From assembly GCA_014529385.2 (NCBI GenBank), contig CM043951.1, positions 111,807,469 through 111,871,468 on the forward strand: 64,000 nucleotides of DNA. Reading direction: 5' to 3'. A program made the translations under genes and the position numbers. The notes beneath the pieces are model-generated. The model ran no database searches and had not been told where the DNA came from. It saw only the letters and a list, made by a program, of their open reading frames with translations. Numbering within the stretch: position 1 is the stretch's first letter; each line of letters begins with the position of its first letter. Below are positions 53,701 through 63,619 of this stretch, piece after piece. This DNA comes from Adiantum capillus-veneris (lineage: Eukaryota; Streptophyta; Polypodiopsida; Polypodiales; Pteridaceae).

Positions 53701-54062
53701 GGTGATAGGGCATTGAATGCCCTGCCACCCATCAACCATATTGTACTTGATTCACTTTTTAAAAAAAGTGCAAGGGTAGATAATAGACCCAAAATAGTCA
53801 CCCACAAGACGCATTGTTTGCAAAATTGACAAGCGTAAAATTGACAATTGTACACATCATAGGCAAAATGAATTGATTGGAAAATGTAATAATGACAATT
53901 GTACAACATCATAGGCATAAAGAATTGATTGGAAAAATGAACTGCGGTGACAAATGTAATAATATACATGGTTAAAAAAGACGTATAAAATCCGTCTCAT
54001 GATACATAAGCTATGAGAAACCCTAAACTAATGCTATCTAGCTACGGCTAAACTGACGTCGT

Positions 54063-55371
54063 CTAGTCAGACGTCTCATCGCGTCCAAGCGGCGTATCTG
54101 TCAGATTCTACAAAAAAAGACAATAAGACAGCTTTCAGTAAGTATAAACATATAACGACCTTTATAAAACAATACAAAAAATAGAAAAGAGTAAACCCTA
54201 ATACTAACCATGCCGCCGCGAGAGTTGAGGATGTCCATCAGGGAGTTTAAGCCCTTCATGCCTGCGTACTCGCGCTCGTACGGTGTGGGATCACGTCCTG
54301 TCATCGACCACTGTCAAACATACAAAGATTTCATTATGTTAGAATTAAAAAACTCATAAACCCTAAACTATCGAACATAAAGAGCAATGCGAAAACACTT
54401 ACAAAATCGGCCTCAAATGATGCCCATCCACCGCTCCCCAAGTGGTGCGAGCTCCCTGCCTCTACTCGTGCTCTGGCTGCATCCTTTTGTTGCTTCCACT
54501 TGTCGGGATTCTCGCGCGCTGCTTTCTTCGCATTCTTCCAATCTTCTTTGGCCAGCCAATCTGGCCTGTTCCACCCATGCTTGATTGCCTTTTGCACTTC
54601 GGAACGCTTGTGTTTGCAGTATTCGCGCATTCGAATCTTCCTTAGGTCTTCATTGAAGCGCTGGTCCCGTGTTGGAACGAGAAACTCATTATGAAGTATG
54701 CTGATGACTCTGTTTTTTAAATCACTTGGTACGTCACTCCATTTGTTTAGTATGTAGTGTCTAAACAGCTGAGAGCAAAGACCACGCATGCGCGAGATCA
54801 CCTTCTTGCCATCATCATCCATGATGATGCTGCCGCTGAAGTCGACGGAGTAAGGCAAGCCCTCTGGCCGTTGACGCGTGAACCTGGGTGTTCCGACAGG
54901 GGTCTCTAGCGGTGTGTCAATGGGGGTACGGACATCAGGTGTCTCCACTGGCGTCTGGGCCCCGAAGCGAGGAGTGTCGAGTGGGGTGGCTCCTGGTGGA
55001 GTAGGTAGAGGTGTGTAGCTGCTAGGAACAGTCAACCGCGCAAAACCTGGCGTAGATGGCGATGCTGTGGCTGGTGTGGGGGCGGGAAAAGAAGGGGAGG
55101 GTAAAGAGCCTCGTCGAACACGAGGCGGTGTGGAGGCATCGGCGGCGGAATCCCCACAACAACCGTCACCGCCACCACTACAGCGCCGGTGTCTAGACGA
55201 GTGTGAAGATCGTCTCGTTGACGCTGAAGCTTCGGAGCGCGCCGAATGCTCCGAAAGAGAGGGAGATGCGGATGGAGTAGGGACGCGCGATGATGCGCCA
55301 GAGCGATGATGCTCCACGTACCACTGTCTGTACTGCGGTGACAAAGAAGAAAGAAACTCCTCATCATCCAT
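54063..55371 (-). CDS. CACTA-B ORF2, three exons, intact
   Basis: Exons in order are 55371-54403, 54310-54209 and 54107-54063 (969, 102, 45 nt), with GT-AG introns. They encode 371 residues starting MDDEEFLSSLSPQYRQWYVEHH; the upstream MFNAA is less likely because a TTTAATGCAG acceptor-like site precedes the chosen ATG. The N-terminus is Ser/Arg-rich, then Pro-rich, then a Thr-Pro repeat (TPVETPDVRTPIDTPLETP). The C-terminal ~170 residues are charged and probably the functional domain (SRMRGLCSQLFRHYILNKW, WNRPDWLAKEDWKNAKKA, GSGGWASFEADFWSMTGRDPTP). No stops occur. It probably corresponds to the accessory CACTA DNA-binding protein (Transposase_24-like). Family assignment is inference. Confidence 0.8.
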
Positions 55372-55460
55372 AGCTGCATTAAACACACGAATATTTAAAC
55401 TTAATATTGAAAGAATAGAGTAGACAATGACGCAAAGACCATTAAATACAATGACGTAAT

Positions 55461-56250
55461 TGTTAGGAAATAAGACGTAGCTAAATAGATAATTGAGTAG
55501 ATTGCTTAATGGAGAGAGACAGATTTATATACACGAGATTATAGAGTAGAGAGAGAGAGGGTACACACGATATACGTGGTTCACCCAATGTGGGCTACAT
55601 CCACGGGAAAGCAGCCACTCAATGGCTTTAGTACTTCAAAACAAGAAGTAGTTTACAAAGGGATTATACCCTTAATGGAGCTCCCGCCTTGCTTCACTCT
55701 CACCACCTCACACTCACCTTGTTGCTTCAACTTCACACTATGAAATGTGTGTAGAAATGGCCTCCTTTTATAGGCCAAAAGGGCTGCCCTCTCTTATGAG
55801 AGACAGCCATGTGTAGCCGCCCTTGTGCGAATAAGTCCAAATCGGACCCTCCAATCCGCCCATGTGTGGCCGCCCTTGAGAAGACAAGTCCGCTTTTGAA
55901 TTCGGCCACCGGCCATTGAATTCGGCCACCGGCCACCGGCCATTGACTTCCGACCACCGGCCACCAGCCATTGACTTCCGACCACCGGCCATCGGCCATT
56001 GACTACCGGCCACCAGCCAACCGACCGGTTGTTTTCCGACCACTTTCCGGCCGCCGTCCGGCCATAATATTCCGGTGAAAAAGAATATTCCAGCGAAAAA
56101 AGATGCCCCTGATTCTTGTCCGTGAAAATTTTGGTTTCCGGTGAGTGATTTTCCTTCACGCACGATGGCTTCTCCTCATAATGGGGGCCTTAGAACTGTG
56201 CGCTTTTACCACAGAAAATTACAAGGGTAAATCAGGCTCCATACTTAACA
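55461..56250 (-). mobile_element. Solo LTR of the copia-B family inside CACTA-B
   Basis: A 790-bp LTR from TGTTAGGAAA to CATACTTAACA is flanked by GTAAT (55456-55460, 56251-56255). It is nearly identical to the copia-B LTRs except for a ~37-bp deletion of the GC-rich hairpin near 56101 and a different number of CCACCGGCCATTGA minisatellite units (55905-56020). It sits at the junction of the CACTA-B internal deletion. Confidence 0.95.
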
Positions 56251-56255
56251 GTAAT

Positions 56256-58474
56256 GACGCCAGTGGGGGTCCGCAAAGATCGAATGGTCTCTTTTACTTT
56301 GCGTTCTTGGCCTCCTGTGAAAATCCATGGTGCTTTAGGGAGTTTTATTGATCCATCAGACGCTGTTTGCGGCCAATATTGCTCCATACGATCCACATTT
56401 CTAAGGTCAACTCTGGCTCCCAAAGTATCTTTCTTGCCGGTCAGATGATCCCATAGTAGATTACCCACATTCTTGAATATGTGTATTAGATCGAGCAAGT
56501 GATTGATCATGAGTCGGGGCCAGTAGGGTAACTCGTACCATAGAGATAGTCTCTTCATCCCTGGAGGCAATCCGTCATCGCACATCTCCTTCTGCTCTAA
56601 CCATGCTTGTGCAGACATCCTTGGTGGCTCTCTTCCCAAAAATCCGTCGCGTAACACATGATTCTCTGGAAGATACGCTTGATGACCTTCGTAGATTTGC
56701 TTCTTCAGTGAGGGCGCCCTACGTGCATTCAGTCTAGGTCCACATGTGACACATGCTCTGTATCCGCTTGTTTGAAGCCCTGTATGTATACACATGATAA
56801 TAGATCAACTATGGGAAAAAACAAGATTTACAGTGTCTGAGTGAGGAGTGTCAATAGATCACCTAAGCATTCTGTTAGCCCGGGATAGTCATGCATGGTC
56901 CACATGAGAATGCCTCTGATCAAAGCATTCCGTCGTCCTGTGTGTCGGCTCATATCCACCACCTCTATGCCAATCCACAATTGTTGTAGCTCTTCCAATA
57001 GTGGACGAAGATACTTTGCCATAGGTGCCCCTTCTTCGTAGTCAACCACGGGGGGAATGTTGTAGTTGACGATGACAACGGGCCATACACTGTAAGATGT
57101 TGATCTTTGACCAAATGGATTTACGCCATCCATAGCCATGGTCCACATTAGAATGCCTCTGATCAAAGCATTCCGTCGTCCTGTGTGTCGGCTCATATCC
57201 ACCACCTCTATGCCAATCCACAATTGTTGTATCTCTTCCAATAGTGGACGAAGATACACATCCATATTCCCCACTTTATATCGCCCTGGCACAATCAAGC
57301 TTAGCCATAGGTGCCCCTTCTTCGTAGTCAACCACGGGGGAATGTTGTAGTTGAGGATGACAACGGGCCATACACTGTAAGATGTTGATCTTTGACCAAA
57401 TGGATTTACGCCATCCATAGCCAGGCCTAAGCGCAAATTTCGAGCTTCCCTGGCAAAATCCGACCATGTTCCATCTATATGTTTCCAGGCTGCGCAATCT
57501 GCAGGAATTCGTAGCACACCATCCGAAGATTTATTCTCCTCATGCCATGATGCTAGGGCGGCCATGGACTTACATTCGAAGAAATGCTTCATGCGAGGAA
57601 GCAGAGGAAAATATCGCAAAACCTTTTGTGGAATTTTTGTCCCGTGGAGATCTACTCGATATCTTTCAGAATCACATTTCGGACACTTCTCCATGTCTAT
57701 GTATTCCCCTCTGAAAAGAATGCAGTCATTAGGATAAGCGTGGATAGAATTGTAATCCATCCCCAAGTTTCGCAAAATCTTTCTTGCTTCATCTCGAGAA
57801 TCTGGCATCACATTGTCAGCTGGTAGTATGTGCTCTTTAAGCAATCTACACAACATAAAAATACGATACAGTCGTGTAAAAATCTATCAGATCATTATAC
57901 ATTTAGAGTTTTATTAAAGTAAACTAATTGTAATAGATCACCTGAAAAGCGCTGTGACGCTAGTGTCACTCCATCCAAACTTTGCCTGCATGTTGAGAAG
58001 AACCAGGAGTGCTTTCAATCTAGACATACGTGCTCCATTATACAATGGCGTATCGGCTTCACTTTTCATATAATCATAGATAAGCCTTTCTGAATCCATG
58101 ATCGTCTTGATCATTTCATCAATCTCGGGCTCAAACATTGCCTCGTTGGGAATGTGCTCTGCATGATCATCCCCCGAGCTATCAGAGGCTACATCTTGTG
58201 GCCTCACATATGCTGCTTGACCAAAGCGCCTGCGAACACGTCTATTGGGTTGCAAGATTGCTGCTTGTTGGCCAGCGTCAGAGTCCGACGAGTTATAATT
58301 GGCAACAACTCGATCTATAATAGATGGATCGAACTCGCCAAATTCGCAAACGTGCTGCAAAGAAACACGTCTTGTCCGTCGCACAACATGCTTGCATTGA
58401 TTACAAGGACATAAGACCCTCGTTGAGAGATAGGTGTTTCGGTTGGACGGTCCCACATCCTCGTCACTACTCAT
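56256..58474 (-). CDS. CACTA-B transposase, three open exons, 3' half deleted
   Basis: Exon 1 (58474-57942) begins MSSDEDVGPSNRNTYLS and has a Cys/His-rich transposase-associated motif (CPCNQCKHVV, LQHVCEFGEF). Exon 2 (57845-56863, 983 nt) carries the tnp2/Transposase_21 domain with KCPKCDSERY, AMDGVNPFGQRS and LMWTM. Exon 3 (56779 down) has RACVTCGPRLNAR, HIFKNVGNLLWDHLTGKKD and continues to RTPTGV, where an internal deletion joins it to the ORF2 upstream region. Introns are GT-AG and all three exons are free of stops. Exon 2 contains an in-frame tandem duplication of AMDGVNPF...LMWTM. Without DUF4218 and DUF4216 it is probably inactive. Confidence 0.85.
56895..57422 (-). repeat. In-frame tandem duplication inside CACTA-B transposase exon 2
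   Basis: Units 57422-57138 (285 bp) and 57137-56895 (243 bp) are near-identical. The second lacks 42 bp (14 codons) around SLIVPGRYKVGNMDV. Both lengths are multiples of three, so the frame stays open through LMWTM and into AMDGVNPFGQ again. CACTA-A has a single unit (exon 2 of 740 nt versus 983 nt). Confidence 0.92.
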
Positions 58475-59145
58475 AATGAGGATAAAAATCTTATAACCTG
58501 GAAAACAAATTTAATATTCTATTGGCATTCTTCGTCTTATCTCTCTCTCTCTCTCTACCTCACATTCTCTAGTCATGTCCAATCCCCGCACACCTCGGTC
58601 TAGAGGTACACGGAGATCAGAACCATCGGGTTATAATCTCGTCTTTATTGGTCAATACCTATATTTGTGGGTACAAGAAATCTACAGACCCACGTCTACA
58701 TGATACTGCATGTAGTGGACAAAACCCCTTTGCCTCTTCTCTAGCTGTAGCACTTCACAGGATCTTAACATCTTTTCACATTAGATCTTTTCACTGTTCG
58801 TTTAACTCTAAACCCTAAACCGTAAGTCATTCTTGCATGGACTCGATCTAACGTAAATAAGAGTAAATCTAAATAAACGTAAATCTAACTAAAAATAAAC
58901 CTAAATCTAATTTAACGTAAGTCTACATCTAACCTAATCTTTAACGTCTTTTGGGATAGTTTCCTACGACGTTACAACTCTCTTCTTCTTGTGTGTGTGT
59001 GTGTGTGTGGGTAAACCTAAATAAACCTAAGTCTAATCTAATATAACATAAATCTAAATCTAACGTAAATTATGTTATATTAAAAACAAAGAACTAAACT
59101 AACAGGGATTATAAGAACCTTAAAACTGATTTAACACATAATTTT
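58475..59145 (-). other. CACTA-B 5' region between transposase and HIPP-like fragment
   Basis: Non-coding. It has a (CT)n run near 58540, an AAACCCTAAACC near 58808, and a block of CTAAATCTAA/AACGTAAAT units (58848-59075) that recurs at 59506-59715 on the far side of the HIPP-like fragment. A transposase promoter is expected here but none is certain. Confidence 0.5.
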
Positions 59146-59506
59146 TCACATAACTCGGCAAGAGTTGGCATTCTCATCACTAAAGATTTGAGAGTTAACT
59201 TCCGGCGGTGACGTTGCCTCATCTCCATCCACATCTGACAACAGCAATTGGCCCTTTGGACCTTTCTTGCTCTTGTTACTAACTTTGAAGTTGCTGTTGA
59301 ATGACTAGAGGTTGTCTAGATGGTCATTGTCGGGGATGTAGTTACTCTTGCCGCCCTGAAGATCCACCTTCTTCCCTATCTTCTGAAGACATTTCATCAG
59401 TACTTTTGGATCGACGGAGCCCACCATGAGTGAAGGCAGCAATACCCTATATTCCATTGAGGGCTTTCTTCACCCGCTTCATGTAGGCATCGCAGTCTAT
59501 GGAGAC
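59146..59506 (-). pseudogene. HIPP/HMA-like host gene fragment inside CACTA-B
   Basis: On the minus strand the sequence begins VSIDCDAYMKRVKKALNGI. After a stop and a gap it continues VGSVDPKVLMKCLQKIGKKVDL, NYIPDNDHLDNL and SKKGPKGQLLLSDVDGDE, ending in TGA at 59146-59148. This matches the layout of heavy-metal-associated isoprenylated plant proteins: an HMA fold with a (I/H)CDGC metal site, then VDPxxLIKKLxKxGK, then a basic/Gly linker and an acidic patch. Here the CxxC is CDAY, so the second Cys is lost, part of the HMA fold is missing, and an internal TAG is present. It has no role in transposition and looks like a captured gene piece. Identification is by pattern only. Confidence 0.55.
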
Positions 59507-60122
59507 CTAAATCTAATCTAATATAACGTAAATCTAAATCTAGCGTAAATAAATGTAAATCTAACTAAAAATAAACCTAAATCTAATCTAATTTAACTTA
59601 AATAAACCTAAATCTAATTTAACGTAAGTCTACATCTAACCTAATCTTTAACGTCTTTTAGGATAGTTTCGTACGACGTTATAACTCTCTTCTTCTTGTG
59701 TGTGTGCGCGTGTGTGGATGTGTGTGCCAATAAAAAGAGATAAATGGTATAACCTTTCTATCACCCATGCCAAGTATGATAGATTGGTTATGCCATTTCC
59801 CTCTTGAATAATAGGTCTTGAGTTCAACTCCTCGTCGGCTAGATCTTTAGGTCTTTTAATTTTAATTAGTTTCCTACGACGTTAAATTAGTTTCTCTCTC
59901 TTTCTCTCTCAATGTGTGTGCTTTTTTTTGTTTATGCATGTTTTCTCTCTCTTTTCCTCTCTCAATGTGTGCGTTTTTTATTTATGCATGTTCTCTCTCT
60001 CTTTTCCTCTCTCAATGTGTGCGTTTTTTGTTTATGCATGCTCTCTCTCTCTTTTCCTCTCTCAATGTGTGTGTGCATTCTTTGTTTATGCATGTGTGTG
60101 TGCGTTTTTATTTATGTTTGTA

Positions 60123-60176
<54 letters not shown>

Positions 60177-60183
60177 AACACTA

Positions 60184-60238
<55 letters not shown>

Positions 60239-60330
60239 AAGAGGGGAAGGGAACATGAGAGTGAGGAGAGGGAAGGAGCATACCTAGCTCTCCTTCCTCT
60301 CCTTGTGTGTGTGTGTGTGTGTGTGTGGAG

Positions 60331-60377
<47 letters not shown>

Positions 60378-60590
60378 AGCGTTACTTGCTCCTTGCTTGA
60401 GGGCGCCGAAAAACTCAGATCTGAGATCTGAGTTTTTGGGCGCTCTCTGTTATTTTTTTTAGCCTAGCCGGCGTCGCTATGAGCGTCTCAAATTTACAAG
60501 TAAATTTGCGATGCTCATAGCGACGCCGGGAAATTTTTCTTTTGAGCGTCACTGTGTGAGCGTCGCTAATATGAGTAGCCTCTTGTAGTG
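59507..60590 (-). repeat. CACTA-B 5' terminal region: repeats, minisatellite and palindromes
   Basis: From left to right it holds the CTAAATCTAA block (59506-59715), a tRNA/SINE-like patch (59755-59855), a ~55-bp minisatellite of CTCTCTCAATGTGTGCG units (59890-60120), (CT)n, (GT)n and (GA)n runs (60120-60375), a 14-bp-arm palindrome (60409-60437), a ~30-bp-arm palindrome of subterminal repeats (60468-60529), and the terminal repeat ending at 60590. No gene is present; long Leu-Ser or Cys-Val frames are simple-repeat translations. Confidence 0.8.
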
Positions 60591-61556
60591 AGACTAGTGG
60601 AGGGAGATAGCTACACTCTCTCTACCTTTTTAGATATGAGAAGGGAGAGTGGGGATATGACAATAAGTATTGCCCTATCCACATCCTTGCGACATAAAAA
60701 ACGTGCATAACCCCTAGCCCAAAAAGTCACTTTTTTCAAAACTCTCAAATAGACCCCATTTCTACCTAAAACTATCCCGCAACATATATATATATAATAA
60801 AAATAAAGTTTCATGGTCATTTTCTCTGTACAACAGCTTGAAAATACATTTTTAAGCTCTTTTTTAATCTCCCTCCAAATCTCCAACTACCTCCCCCCTC
60901 CTCCGTACCCCCAGTCCCCTCCTCCCTCTTACCCACATACAACTACTTCTCTCCATCCTTGCAACATCATCAAAATGTCCATTATCCTAACCCAAAAAAT
61001 CACTTTGTTTCAAAACTCTCAAATAGATTCTATTTCTACTAAAAAGTATCCTCCAACACAAATATATACATTAAAAAAAAAATTCATGGTTATTTTCTCA
61101 ATACACTAGCTTTATCTCTCCTTCTTTCTCTCTCTCACTTTACAACACACTTATCCGTATTCCTCTCCCCCTCTCATACCTCTCCCTTACTTTCAGCACA
61201 GTGAACCATTTTAATATCTTTCCTCCTCTCTCATCCTCTGTTAGCAGCGGCTAACATAGGCTACACCGATTATGCATCAAGCGGGAGATATGCTATGGAT
61301 GTGCATAATATTTCCTACTCACATTGTGTAAGGTACTGGGCTCATTGGGAGTTCCAAAGATGTATATGCGAGTTAGAGGGCTCAAACTTAAACCCATAGT
61401 AGAAGGGATTGTGGTGCAAGTCTTTATAAGGAAGCCTTTATGCAAGGAGGCTCCATTTTTTAGTATCCACTTTTTGAGAGCTCTCTCTCGCTTGAGTGTT
61501 CACTCTATGGATGGCCTAGCCTTGAGCTTAATACCCGTGCTTAAGAGGCTAGTTCT
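60591..61556 (+). other. Unassigned sequence between CACTA-B and copia-A3
   Basis: No gene is seen. A ~110-bp segment (CTTTTTTCAAAACTCTCAAATAGA ... part at 60728-60830) recurs diverged at 60998-61107, a direct repeat at ~270-bp spacing. The rest is AT- and CT-rich. Confidence 0.5.
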
Positions 61557-61699
61557 TGTTGGAGCTATATATGGCTCACTCTACTGAACTTGGTCTCACC
61601 TATATATCTGTATGTTGTCCTCAATATGAATCAGTCTTTGGGAGCGTATATGGTGTGTCTCTTGTCTCGTCTCTCTCTCTTTCTCTCTACATCTCAACA
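61557..61699 (+). repeat. 5' LTR of copia-A3 (143 bp)
   Basis: It is the reverse complement of the A1 and A2 LTRs with few changes. TATATATGG near 61566 and CCTATATATC near 61597 could act as TATA elements. The primer site is 61700-61711. Confidence 0.94.
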
Positions 61700-61711
61700 T
61701 GGTATCAGATC

Positions 61712-62467
61712 GGTAACGATCACGCGCCGATTCAATTCATGGTGACACAACAGTATGTGTATACGATTCGCATGTAAGATTCAAAATTGCTACAAATTTT
61801 ATTTTTGAGTGTGATTCTTGCTAACTCTGGTTGTTTTGTGTTAAGAAGAATATGATTAGTGTTTTATGTGGCGTTTATTTCTAATCAAGCTAATCATTGA
61901 TTACGTTTTCTTGTTGATGACACCCTGAACTTCATCTCAATTTTTCTTGCTATTCTGCTCAAAATTTGGAGAAACGGGAAAAGCGCAATGGAGCGTAGCA
62001 CAATGGCACTTTTCATCCAAAACTTGTTCGTCTCCTCGAGCTCTTCGATATGAGTTCTAGGTTTGCGTCAATCGGAGTTTGCAGCAGAAAGTTATGCTGT
62101 TTTTACTACAATTGAGCTTGACGCAGCTTTCTTCGTCCTACTTCTTTGTGAAGCGTCCGCGATCGTTTTTCTTATTTTGGCGTTAACTTTTTCGAGAAGA
62201 TTTATCTTTTTTCTATTCGTATTGTGGCCGTCAATCTTGCGTCTCACGCCACTCTATTTTGAGGACTCGTTTATTATTAACGTCTCCTTTACCCTGCCTT
62301 TTTTGGGTGACGTCTCTCACATCTTTGGACGTTCCTTGAGCATCCTTCTTACGTTTATCATTGACAGAACGCAGTACTCATATCTCTCTCATTCTCAATT
62401 GCGGACTTCACCATATATGGTGTGCAGATTCTGCGATCTTATCTTATACGTATTCTCGCAACAAGAT
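61712..62467 (+). other. Copia-A3 leader with long open non-ATG stretch
   Basis: From about 62063 the frame is open to gag, beginning with a TTG codon and encoding a hydrophobic stretch (FFVLLLCEASAIVFLILALTF). It is conserved with A1. An in-frame TGA lies just upstream. The first half of the leader holds no ORF. Confidence 0.6.
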
Positions 62468-63169
62468 ATGGCTTTGAATATTCTCATCAACGGCTTTCCT
62501 TCTGGCCAGCGTTCTGTTCCTCCTTTCCAAGGTCAAGGATTTCCAGGCTGGAAAGCAAAGATGTTGTTAATTCTTGAAGGTGATGAACTCTCCGATGTTG
62601 TTCTTGGAAATCGTGTTTGTCTGCCTCAGCCTGCTGGTACGGATAATGATAACGTGCTTATCACTGAAGGACCTATATTTGAATATTGGAATGTTGCCTA
62701 TACGGATTGGCAACCACGTGATAAAGCAGCTTGTCGGTATATTCTTTCTGCTCTTACTGGTTCCCTTTTGCTTGATATGTATGAACTGCCTACTTCCCAC
62801 GACGTATCGAAGTATCTTATTGCAAACTTTCAGAAGAAATATGTTACAGAAATACTTTATTTGAGAGGGTTTCTTAACAAGTTACAATATGAAGTTGGTA
62901 CTGCCATGACGGGACATATTGAATCTTTCAAATCTATTATTAATCAACTTGCTATTGCCGGTGGTCCTGTTCCACAAAAGCGACTGATTACACTTCTCCT
63001 TGATACGGTGAAGGACTCTTCTTATGATAACATTGTTACTATTCTCTCTAGTAAAGATGGTCTTGATTTCGACCAAGCTTGCATGTCTTTAATTGAATAC
63101 TCTCAACGTCAAGAACGTCGGAATGCTGGTCACGATACAGCTATGATTTCACAAGAGGAGACTAAGTGA
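62468..63169 (+). pseudogene. Copia-A3 gag, first part
   Basis: The ATG at 62468 begins MALNILINGFPSGQRS. The UBN2-type gag is uninterrupted through FGNRVCLPQP-like residues (here LGNRVCLPQPAG), LDMYELPTSHDVSKYL, LRGFLNKLQYEVG and LIEYSQRQERRN. It ends at a TGA (63167-63169) where A1 has TCA, soon followed by a TAG for CAG. Confidence 0.88.
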
Positions 63170-63619
63170 CAATAGATGGAACGTGCTTTTTATGCTCGAA
63201 CGCGTTCATTTCAACGAGGAAACCGCAGAGGTGGCCGTCGCGGTAATATTTTCTCTCGTCTCAGATTTCCTAATAAGCAATGTTCTTACTGCAACAGAAA
63301 TGGCCATACTGAAGATGATTGTTGGGCACGTCAATATGATGAAGAACACAATATTACCACAAAACAACCACGTTTATCTAGAGACTCTTCTTCTTCTTCT
63401 TGTGAATATTGTGGACGATCTGATCATCCCACTCATATGTGCTATAAGCGTCGATTCGACACAGATCGGAATAGAGCATATGCTACTGAACATCGAAACA
63501 ACATTGTACCAGAAACAAGCTATGTCCTATGTTCAGTTGCTCCAGACAGAATACTTCATGTACGTGATGGATCACTTTTTATTGTCGATTCTGGTGCTAC
63601 AGGAAATATGACATATTAG
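63170..63619 (+). pseudogene. Copia-A3 gag zinc knuckles and protease
   Basis: The segment reads RAFYARTRSFQRGNRRGGRRG, then the zinc knuckles CSYCNRNGHTEDDC and CEYCGRSDHPTHMC, both complete, and the protease motif FIVDSGATGNMTY. A TAG at 63617-63619 (CAG in A1) interrupts the protease. Confidence 0.9.

Larger units (their letters stand above)
53438..60590 (-). mobile_element. CACTA-B: CACTA transposon with both ends
   Basis: It starts CACTACAAGAGGCT at 53438 and ends with its complement at 60590, flanked by the 3-bp duplication AGA (53435-53437, 60591-60593), exactly as expected of CACTA elements. It is 7153 bp including a 790-bp solo LTR. Subterminal GCGTCGCTAT repeats fill both ends. It carries an intact ORF2, an open but truncated transposase gene, and a HIPP/HMA-like fragment near its 5' end. 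Lacking DUF4218/DUF4216 exons, it is probably non-autonomous. Confidence 0.95.

Noticed and set aside
58800-58825. Telomere-like AAACCCTAAACC
   Set aside because: Fewer than two full units; chance in AT-rich DNA.
59912-60287. Three overlapping ORFs of 98-123 codons rich in Leu-Ser and Cys-Val
   Set aside because: They translate (CT)n/(GT)n tracts and a minisatellite in three frames; no non-repeat protein content.
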